The position numbers and the translations under genes were made by a program. Shown here piece after piece: positions 1 to 4,637 of a DNA stretch of 5,424 bases. A model generated the notes under the pieces. That model was not told the origin of the DNA. It did not search any database and saw only the letters and a list, made by a program, of their open reading frames with translations. The stretch's first letter is position 1. Each line of letters begins with the position of its first letter. This DNA is from Lachnocurva sp029100405 (GTDB lineage Bacteria > Bacillota > Clostridia > Lachnospirales > Lachnospiraceae). The stretch lies in assembly GCA_046263755.1 (NCBI GenBank), contig JBJYZC010000028.1:1-5424 (forward strand). The letters run 5' to 3'.

Positions 1-2
1 CC

Positions 3-161
3 AACCACCTGAACCCTTACAAGTACTTCGAACTTCTGCTTACAGAACTTCCCAATCATGCCGAAGATGAGGATCCATCTTATCTGGATGATCTTCTTCC
101 CTGGTCCAAACGAATTCAGAAGTATTGTCTGAGCCAGATCAATAGGCCAAAAAAATCTTAA
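3..161 (+). CDS. IS66-family transposase (TnpC), C-terminal end, 5' partial
   Basis: The reading frame is open from the window edge and gives 52 residues before TAA at 159-161. It begins NHLNPYKYFELLLTELPN and continues to YLDDLLPWSKRIQKYC. The pattern LNPYKY...LL..LPN followed by about 10 residues and DDLLPWS is the C-terminal signature of IS66 DDE transposases (the IS66_C region after the catalytic core). The enzyme carries out cut-and-paste type transposition of its element. All catalytic residues would lie upstream of the window, so activity cannot be judged. The visible tail is intact and ends at a natural position, directly before a terminator. The lysine-rich end (NRPKKS) is slightly longer than in the second IS66 copy, so the two come from different elements. 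Confidence 0.85.
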   Translation, partial: NHLNPYKYFELLLTELPNHAEDEDPSYLDDLLPWSKRIQKYCLSQINRPKKS

Positions 162-190
162 ATTTTCAAAGTACAGATCTATTCTCAAGA

Positions 191-216
191 AGCCCTGATT
201 CTATCAGGGTTTTCTT
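191..216 (+). terminator. Rho-independent terminator of the IS66 transposase
   Basis: CCCTGAT (193-199) pairs perfectly with ATCAGGG (203-209) around a three-base loop. The flanking A191-T211 and G192-T210 pairs extend the stem, and TTTTCTTT follows at once. It lies 30 bases after the transposase stop, inside the inferred right end of the element, as expected for a terminator carried by the IS. Confidence 0.75.
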
Positions 217-245
217 TGATTAAGTACTCATGTTTGAGGACTTAC

Positions 246-367
246 ATCCATATCAAAGCACATAGCTCCTATGAACCAAACCGCAATGCCCCAGCAATCA
301 ATAGCACGCCGATAATTTGAAGTATCAAAATCCCACTAGTTAATGTACACCTAAAGTGTAAACGCCT
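246..367. other. Non-coding spacer between the IS66 end and the 3' end of the two-helix membrane gene
   Basis: No gene is called here. On the minus strand, in frame with the gene that stops at 368-370, the codons after that stop stay open to a TAG at about 280 and encode a hydrophobic run (ILILQIIGVLLIAGALRFGS). No start codon with a ribosome site serves it, so it is at best a relic. A weak 5-bp stem (TACAC, loop CTAAA, GTGTA; about 344-358) lies just beyond the gene's stop, but lacks a U-tract and is a poor terminator. Confidence 0.4.
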
Positions 368-1135
368 TTAGATATCAATCTTAAATAAATCAAATATTCT
401 ACTTCTTACAGACTCACATACAAAATCAATTTGAGCCCCAAAGCTTTCTTTATCTAACCCCTTAAGTAAAAACCAAGAATTGCATTCTTCGACAATTTTA
501 TATTTCAGATTTTCTACAATAATTGACGAATCCTGACTATCTAATAACAATTCTAGATCTTTATCAATTTTAGAAAGTCTGTTATAACTCACTTCATCAA
601 GTGCTTTTAGCACACCTGAAGAGCCAGCTTGAAAAATCAAATTTATATCCTTCCTGACAGCTTCAATTGCTTCCTTCAAATTTGCGCAATCTTCTTCTGA
701 AAACTTATCTTGGTTTTCAATTGCTTTCTCTGCCCACTCTACCCATTGGTAATTACGATATTCAACATTTTTATCATGTTTCACTACGCATTTTCTAAAT
801 AAAGTCATCAAATAGATATAACTATACAGGAAACTTTTTATCGTAAGAACATAAGTCCTTATAAAGTCTCGGTTTTGTATTCTCACATCTCTGATTTCTA
901 TTAATAAAGCAACTAACGTAGAGCCAAATATTCCATATGCTAAATTAGTAAATACTTCTAGAACTAACTTAATATCATTGTTTTTAGTCACTTTTTGAAG
1001 AAGCAGCGTACCTACTATAATAATAATAGATAGCATAATCAAAATAACGTATATCTTTTTTCTAACCTTATTTCTTTTATTTACCTTATCTGCACTATAT
1101 GGAAGTTTTGACTTGTTTATTCTTCTCTCCATCAT
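368..1135 (-). CDS. Small membrane protein with two transmembrane helices and a helical cytoplasmic domain, function unknown
   Basis: This is an intact frame of 255 codons that I do not recognise as a named family. Residues 1-27 are strongly basic (ERRINKSK, KVNKRNKVRKK), which predicts a cytoplasmic N-terminus. Two hydrophobic helices follow at about 28-47 (IYVILIMLSIIIIVGTLLLQ) and 58-81, separated by a short charged loop (KNNDIK). This gives a hairpin with both ends inside the cell. Residues 82-255 are soluble, charged and rich in predicted helix (for example EDCANLKEAIEAVRKDINLI), with no visible catalytic motif. The start is MM; AGGAAG upstream fits either ATG (1135 or 1132). It stands alone, between an IS66 end and a broken gene fragment. 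A two-helix hairpin plus cytoplasmic helical tail resembles SLATT-type putative effectors in outline only; that is conjecture. Confidence is high that it is a gene and very low on role. Confidence 0.8.
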   Translation of the reverse strand: MMERRINKSKLPYSADKVNKRNKVRKKIYVILIMLSIIIIVGTLLLQKVTKNNDIKLVLEVFTNLAYGIFGSTLVALLIEIRDVRIQNRDFIRTYVLTIKSFLYSYIYLMTLFRKCVVKHDKNVEYRNYQWVEWAEKAIENQDKFSEEDCANLKEAIEAVRKDINLIFQAGSSGVLKALDEVSYNRLSKIDKDLELLLDSQDSSIIVENLKYKIVEECNSWFLLKGLDKESFGAQIDFVCESVRSRIFDLFKIDI

Positions 1136-1138
1136 GTT

Positions 1139-1144
1139 CTTCCT
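1139..1144 (-). promoter_or_regulatory. Ribosome binding site for the two-helix membrane gene
   Basis: AGGAAG on the minus strand lies 3 bases before the first ATG (1135) and 6 before the second (1132). The spacing slightly favours the second of the two adjacent start codons. Confidence 0.55.
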
Positions 1145-1169
1145 ATAATATCTTTAAACCAAAAGGCAT

Positions 1170-1206
1170 CCTCCTTAACTTGTGGTCACGATAACCACAA
1201 GTGACC
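1170..1206. promoter_or_regulatory. Hairpin pair and stray Shine-Dalgarno upstream of the two-helix membrane gene
   Basis: ACTTGTGGT (1178-1186) and ACCACAAGT (1194-1202) form a perfect 9-bp stem with a 7-base loop. GGTCAC (1184-1189) can instead pair with GTGACC (1201-1206), so two folds exclude each other. On the minus strand the hairpin is followed directly by AAGGAGG (1176 down to 1170), a perfect Shine-Dalgarno, 34 bases before the gene start. The only nearby ATG touches it with no spacer and opens an 8-codon frame (MPFGLKIL). Neither side has a U-tract, so it is not a simple terminator. A leader or attenuator is possible; so is debris from a lost gene. Confidence 0.35.
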
Positions 1207-1229
1207 TAAACCTCCAAATGCTGCCTGAT

Positions 1230-1419
1230 TCAGAAGCCGTCTTTCTTCAAATTAGAATCCTGATAGTCATAAGTTATCGGCACCACCTTGATTAAGTTCA
1301 TTGCCTGTGGCAACTTCTTCATGGCTTCCACCGGAAGCTTCTTGTGCTCCATCAGCATCAGATACTCATCTGAAAAAGGTTGGCTTCGAAGATTGTACCC
1401 GGGATTTCCTGCTTGGATT
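1230..1419 (-). pseudogene. C-terminal fragment of an unidentified gene, truncated at 1419
   Basis: The minus strand reads open from the palindrome boundary to a TGA at 1230-1232. The tail reads FSDEYLMLMEHKKLP, then VEAMKKLPQAMNLIKVV, ending in DSNLKKDGF. Composition and lack of internal stops over the last 55 codons suggest real former coding sequence. The 5' portion is missing because the frame meets the IS-like palindrome at 1420. A second frame just upstream (IPGTIFEANLFQM) also looks protein-like and would need a frameshift to join, so extra damage is likely. No plausible start with a ribosome site precedes the internal ATGs. I cannot assign a family. It lies upstream of, and parallel to, the two-helix membrane gene and may once have been its operon partner. 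Confidence 0.4.
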
Positions 1420-1472
1420 GTAAGTCCTCAATCACCGGTATCTTTTCAGGGTACCGGTGATTGAGGACTTAC
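1420..1472. repeat. 53-bp perfect inverted repeat: probable fused left and right ends of an IS66-type element
   Basis: Arms of 21 bases (1420-1440 and 1452-1472) are exact reverse complements around an 11-base spacer (TCTTTTCAGGG). The outer ends read GTAAGTCCTCAA... and ...TTGAGGACTTAC. These are IS66-style GTAA/TTAC termini, and the outer 12 bases are identical to the right end of the IS66 copy at 234-245. At 1473 the sequence switches abruptly to the coding tail of a different IS66 transposase, and at 1419 to an unrelated gene fragment, so both edges coincide with sequence breaks. The adjoining octamers (CTTGGATT and GAAGCTGG) do not match, so there is no target duplication. I infer an element that lost its interior, or a junction made by IS-mediated deletion. 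Confidence 0.7.
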
Positions 1473-1473
1473 G

Positions 1474-1530
1474 AAGCTGGAGCCATGGTCCCAGGATCTG
1501 CCGGCGGAATGCCGGAAACAACTTGACTGA
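1474..1530 (+). pseudogene. IS66 transposase C-terminal fragment
   Basis: The frame reads KLEPWSQDLPAECRKQLD and stops at TGA (1528-1530). The motif LEPWSQDLPAECR is the characteristic last stretch of IS66 TnpC proteins (compare DDLLPWSKRIQKYC in the copy at 3-161). Only 18 residues survive. Everything upstream, including the DDE catalytic core, has been replaced by the palindromic segment ending at 1472. The fragment cannot be functional. A competing frame on the same strand that runs through 1457-1660 is not coding, because it crosses the terminator and the IS end. Confidence 0.75.
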
Positions 1531-1536
1531 CAACCC

Positions 1537-1567
1537 ACAGCTGCCAGAGATGGCAGCTGTATTTTTT
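1537..1567 (+). terminator. Rho-independent terminator of the second IS66 element
   Basis: ACAGCTGCCA (1537-1546) pairs perfectly over 10 bp with TGGCAGCTGT (1551-1560) around a GAGA tetraloop, followed by ATTTTTT. It starts 7 bases after the transposase stop. The U-tract is on the plus strand only, so it should not stop minus-strand transcription arriving from the large membrane gene. Confidence 0.85.
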
Positions 1568-1628
1568 AACAAGGTACTGGCGATTTACCGCTTACCTAGA
1601 TGCTGTCTATTTGACGCTTACGTTTTTG

Positions 1629-3752
1629 TTAATTACCATCAATATTCAATCTATCTTTGAGTGTTGAATAAATATAAAACCCATCCTCCTCGTATATCTG
1701 TTTTACATTTTGGTTCTGCAATGGTTTTGTTGAAGCAATATAATCAATATTTAATTTTTCCAGTTCTTCATAGGTGATTTTCAAACTAATGGTATCAGGT
1801 TGTAGCAAGTCAATTGAGCTATTGTTATCATCCAAATTGACAATAATGTGCGCATACCGATTATATATATTATTTTTTACTCCATTTGGGTCAACAATAT
1901 GCCAAAAATACATGTTTGGAATATAATGAACAGAATTATAAATTGGTGCACCACACGCTGCAACAAAGTTCGACACAACAATATTATCGCTAACGGCAAT
2001 CCACTTTTTTTGAGGATCATTTTTTACTAGCTTTCTAATATTTCTATAAGCTGGTTTTGATGTAATTGCATATGTTCCAATTTCAATTGGATGAATTTGT
2101 AATCCGAATGAGATGAGGATAAAAGATGACAATATTATAATAAAAGTTTTTTTACAATCACCAGTTGTAACATTTTTTCTATTATCTTTCTCTTTTCTTT
2201 TTGCAGACAATAACTCCACCACAATTATCCACACCAATACTGCTGTTGCCGTGATTACTGCCTTAGATTTGTTCGTAACTTCAGTATCTCGCTGTGCCAT
2301 AACAACAGCTGGCATTAATATGATTGCCATTAGCACGCCCGAAAAAAGCAATGGTAACTCATAGTTAGGTATTTGTGAAATTGTATACAAAAGAAGAATG
2401 ACACTTAAATATGCCAGAGCATCCACAGCTCTATTGCTAGTACTATATGACATAAACGAGGCCTCTGCAAACACTTTTGGCATTCCAATTGAACAATACC
2501 ATAATAATATTACAGATGGGACGCCCATAAACCATAAAAAAGCATCTTTCCCTTTTTTTCTTGCTTGGATGTATATCCAAAGAGCAAAACCCAGAGGAAA
2601 TAGCGAAAAAAAAGTGGCTGATTCGCACGGATTATTTCTTTTCTGTGCGAAATCGAATATCGATATAAAATAGCCAAACAATTTATTTAAACTATACCCC
2701 CCATAATCTCTCCTAGCACCTGGGTAAGTTGTTTGCATAACTGCCTTGATATAAGGGCGAAGTTCCATAATGTATGAAATTATTATCGAGGCCGAGAAAA
2801 ACACACATAAACTAAATAATATTCTTTCCCATAATTGAGATCTTTGAATATCGTGTCTATCCCTGTAAAGAAAATATATCACTTCAAAGAGAAAAATATA
2901 GCCGAAAGGGACTTGCCATGCTGGATATAGAACCACAACATAGTTACCGACAAAACATGCCATAAAAAAACCACAGGCAATTTTTGTAATTGGTTTTTTA
3001 GCCTTAAGAAAATGTCCAAACAAAGCTACGGCAGCATTTCCTGCAGTTAAAGCAGTTACACATGACCACCAGAGATTAAAAGGAGAAAACTGAATAAGTG
3101 CCATACCTAATAGGGCAATATCTTTGCGTCCACAAATTAAATATATCAGCTCAAACGATGCAAGTGCCCCAAAAATGATATAGAAAGACCAATAAAAAGA
3201 AAGTCCATATGTGGACCCCAGCAAATAATATCCCCAGGATGCAGGATTTGCCAATGCCCAATACCCAACTTCATATCCAGAAGCCGTTAAATTATTTGCT
3301 GAGGCTGCTCTTAAAATATGATTAAAATGTCCATAATGATTGTATCCTCCAGACATCATCCGACTAATACTTACAACCCACTCATCACTCCTTATCGCAC
3401 GAGGTTGTCCAAAAACAGGATACAGATACTCATTTCCCCTTCCTGATTGAATATATGCATCATACATCCCAATAGATGAAAAATTAATATTATTAGCTAC
3501 TAAAAAAATAAAGATTGCAATCGATATAACAAGCCTGTATTTGAATATGAGTAGATACATCCTTTTAACATCCACAAGAAAGTGTGCTAAAAGAAACATA
3601 TAAATCAGAGCGGAATAAACCAATCTCCTGATCAGCATGTGAATAGAATTATCAGAGGTATATTTTCTGCAGAAATGGAATAAAAGAGCTCCGTATAATA
3701 TACTGAAAATAACAATTCCAATAAGATCAGCATTTTTTATTTTCTTTTTCAT
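1629..3752 (-). CDS. Large polytopic membrane protein, DUF7657/GT-C-like, probably linked to cell-surface polysaccharide
   Basis: The predicted protein has about 707 residues. Numbering from the upstream ATG (3761), hydrophobic helices lie at roughly 11-30, 44-63, 76-92, 190-208, 214-232, 262-300 (two), 313-332, 384-400, 408-424, 445-461, 468-488, 500-518 and 538-554. A soluble, probably extracytoplasmic tail covers about 560-710. The first long outer loop has FGQPRAIRSDEWVVS (117-131), and TTYPGARR sits at 344-351. As I recall, both are marks of a large uncharacterised bacterial membrane family with GT-C glycosyltransferase-like layout, often encoded near cell-wall or capsule polysaccharide genes. 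The acidic pair in RSDEW sits where GT-C enzymes keep their catalytic acid, but activity is not demonstrated. The start at 3752 is chosen because AGAGGA touches the ATG at 3761 with no spacer but lies 9 bases before this one. It stands alone here. No U-tract terminator follows on its strand. Confidence 0.8.
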   Translation of the reverse strand: MKKKIKNADLIGIVIFSILYGALLFHFCRKYTSDNSIHMLIRRLVYSALIYMFLLAHFLVDVKRMYLLIFKYRLVISIAIFIFLVANNINFSSIGMYDAYIQSGRGNEYLYPVFGQPRAIRSDEWVVSISRMMSGGYNHYGHFNHILRAASANNLTASGYEVGYWALANPASWGYYLLGSTYGLSFYWSFYIIFGALASFELIYLICGRKDIALLGMALIQFSPFNLWWSCVTALTAGNAAVALFGHFLKAKKPITKIACGFFMACFVGNYVVVLYPAWQVPFGYIFLFEVIYFLYRDRHDIQRSQLWERILFSLCVFFSASIIISYIMELRPYIKAVMQTTYPGARRDYGGYSLNKLFGYFISIFDFAQKRNNPCESATFFSLFPLGFALWIYIQARKKGKDAFLWFMGVPSVILLWYCSIGMPKVFAEASFMSYSTSNRAVDALAYLSVILLLYTISQIPNYELPLLFSGVLMAIILMPAVVMAQRDTEVTNKSKAVITATAVLVWIIVVELLSAKRKEKDNRKNVTTGDCKKTFIIILSSFILISFGLQIHPIEIGTYAITSKPAYRNIRKLVKNDPQKKWIAVSDNIVVSNFVAACGAPIYNSVHYIPNMYFWHIVDPNGVKNNIYNRYAHIIVNLDDNNSSIDLLQPDTISLKITYEELEKLNIDYIASTKPLQNQNVKQIYEEDGFYIYSTLKDRLNIDGN

Positions 3753-3761
3753 AATTTCCAT

Positions 3762-3767
3762 TCCTCT
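3762..3767 (-). promoter_or_regulatory. Ribosome binding site that decides the start of the large membrane gene
   Basis: AGAGGA on the minus strand abuts ATG 3761 directly (no spacer) and lies 9 bases before the in-frame ATG at 3752. The encoded MEIMKKK can therefore begin at the second methionine (MKKKIKNADL), giving a more typical start with a lysine-rich N-terminus before the first membrane helix. Confidence 0.5.
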
Positions 3768-3892
3768 ATAAACTATAACTTAACAAACGCCAGAAGTATA
3801 CATAACTAACTAAAACTTCCCACACCCCAAAGGTGTGTTGAACCTTGAAAACTCAATAATGTAGGCAATTAAAAAGGCATAGACGTTGTGCC
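3768..3892. other. Non-coding gap with a small hairpin and a CCTTGAAAACT-type motif
   Basis: No gene is seen between the large membrane gene and the transposase remnant. CACACC (3821-3826) pairs with GGTGTG (3832-3837) around a 5-base loop, without a U-tract on either strand. It is followed by AACCTTGAAAACTCAATAA (3841-3859), which resembles the CTTGAAAACT-type motif common in Firmicute rRNA spacers and near some insertion sequences. TTGAAA (3845-3850) could be a -35 box, but no good -10 follows at proper distance. The left end of the IS4-type element probably lies in this gap; I cannot fix its terminal repeat. Confidence 0.35.
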
Positions 3893-4632
3893 TTCGGAAT
3901 CGGTAACCTCCTCCGTAAATGCAATGCTCAGAAGGAGAAAGGCGTTCCGGTAATCGATATTTTCAAGTATAAGCTCTGCAATGTTTTCACCGACCGTAGC
4001 ATGTATATGCAGCAGAAGACAGGTTCCTTCAAAGAGTCGTTCTCAAAGAATACAAGAATACGTTTTATCGGTTCCTGAACAGTCCGAAGACGAACTGGCT
4101 TCGTTTACTACCCTTCTGTCTAAGAAGGTTGCGGATGCTGTTGGGCCGCTTACTTCGGAAGATCGTGTAAACGCGTTTGTTGTTGACGACAGCCTTTTTG
4201 AACGTACGAGCTGCAAGCATACGGAACTCGGATCTCGTGTGTTTGACCATACTTCCAAGAAATACTGCAAAGGATTCCGTCTGATGGCACTTGGTTCTCT
4301 AGTCCCGCACAGCTGATCGCTGTGAAAAAACTTAGCCTGGATTCCATTGCTATGCACAAGAAGATCTCCCACATCTACTACGAGTTTGAAGGAGTGCAGC
4401 TTTCCATCAAAAATATCTTCGGAATCTGCAAGAAGCGCCGCAGCCGCAGTAAGTACCTTCTTTCCGTGAATGTCATGGTTGGTAAAGACGAGAAGATTCC
4501 GAATTGTCCGAAGTAGAGATCTTCTACTTTTTCACGGACGAACTGGCAGATATCACCTTCGGAGAATCTTTCCAGATCATCATAACGGCCATGATAGAAA
4601 GTATGTCTGCTATGGGAAGTTTTAGTAATTAA
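3893..4632 (+). pseudogene. Decayed IS4-type (DDE_Tnp_1-like) transposase with frameshifts and two large internal deletions
   Basis: Pieces of one transposase lie in order in several frames. Piece 1 (3893-4053) runs FGIGNLLRKCNAQKEKGVPV to ESFSKNT and lacks the true N-terminus. Piece 2 (4054-4104) reads KNTFYRFLNSPKTNWLR. Piece 3 (4104-4295) runs FTTLLSKKVADAVG through SEDRVNAFVVDDSLFERTSC to KGFRLMALG and carries the first catalytic Asp (VVDDS, 4185-4190). Piece 4 (about 4295-4500) runs FSSPAQLIAVKKLSLDSIAM through KKRRSRSKYLLSVNVMVGKD to EKIP. Piece 5 (about 4504-4632) runs LSEVEIFYFFTDELADITF to the stop TAA. The regions expected to hold the second Asp (the LFDTW motif before FSS) and the catalytic Glu (YGKRW..E motif) are missing at the 4295 and 4502 junctions. 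About 250 residues remain of a family usually near 450. It is certainly inactive and typical of IS4-type copies in clostridia. Confidence 0.85.
4046..4061 (+). repeat. 8-bp tandem duplication causing a frameshift in the transposase remnant
   Basis: AAGAATAC occurs twice in direct succession (4046-4053 and 4054-4061). Removing one copy restores TCA AAG AAT ACG TTT TAT CGG TTC CTG AAC, giving SKNTFYRFLN, the expected sequence for this transposase family. With both copies present the original frame ends at TGA (4076-4078). The duplication is therefore the first visible disabling mutation. A second one-base loss in the T-run at 4104-4106 shifts the frame again. Confidence 0.85.
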
Positions 4633-4637
4633 TTGAA

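Larger units (their letters stand above)
1..245 (+). mobile_element. Right (3') end of an IS66-family insertion sequence, cut by the window edge
   Basis: This segment holds the transposase C-terminus, a terminator, and a probable right terminal inverted repeat. IS66 elements end in 5'-GTAA...TTAC-3' and place the end shortly after the transposase gene. Here TTGAGGACTTAC (234-245) lies 84 bases past the transposase stop, and the same 12 bases recur as the outer ends of the palindrome at 1420-1472. That recurrence is the main reason for placing the boundary at 245. The second IS66 end in this window has the same order and spacing: stop, hairpin terminator, then terminal repeat 91 bases after the stop. 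The left end and any 8-bp target duplication lie outside the window. The exact boundary is inferred. Confidence 0.65.
1473..1621 (+). mobile_element. 3' remnant of a second, different IS66-family element
   Basis: It holds the transposase C-terminus, a terminator and a right terminal repeat. Read inward on the minus strand the end is GTAAGCGTCAAATAGACAGC (from 1621), a typical IS66 terminus. The heptamer CGCTTAC occurs at the end (1615-1621) and again subterminally (1589-1595). The left part is missing and is replaced by the palindrome ending at 1472. The right boundary is 8 bases from the stop codon of the large membrane gene. The octamer next to the end, GTTTTTGT (1622-1629), would be one copy of the expected 8-bp target duplication; its partner is lost with the left end. 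Confidence 0.75.

Noticed and set aside
1420..1472. Palindrome as a transcription terminator or CRISPR repeat
   Set aside because: No U-tract follows either arm, there is only one unit and no spacer array, and its ends match an IS66 terminus.
1501..1515. CCGGC...GCCGG mini-hairpin as a regulatory element
   Set aside because: It lies inside the IS66 transposase coding tail (LPAECRK) and is explained by codon content.
1457..1660. Plus-strand open frame of 67 codons starting in the palindrome
   Set aside because: It crosses a perfect rho-independent terminator, the IS66 end and the stop region of the opposite-strand gene. A different frame in the same stretch gives the recognisable IS66 tail LEPWSQDLPAECR.
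1848..2673. Plus-strand open frames inside the large membrane gene (1848-2030, 2113-2364, 2398-2673)
   Set aside because: They are antisense shadows of a clear 707-residue protein, with no ribosome sites or recognisable domains.
3981..4316. Plus-strand frame read as a single 111-residue protein from 3981
   Set aside because: Only its part from about 4104 onward matches the transposase; the first part is out of frame because of the 8-bp duplication and the one-base loss. It is a chance fusion within a pseudogene.
4043..4374. Minus-strand open frames opposite the IS4-type transposase remnant
   Set aside because: The plus strand here encodes clear transposase pieces (NAFVVDDSLFERTSC); the minus frames carry no known motif and are shadows.
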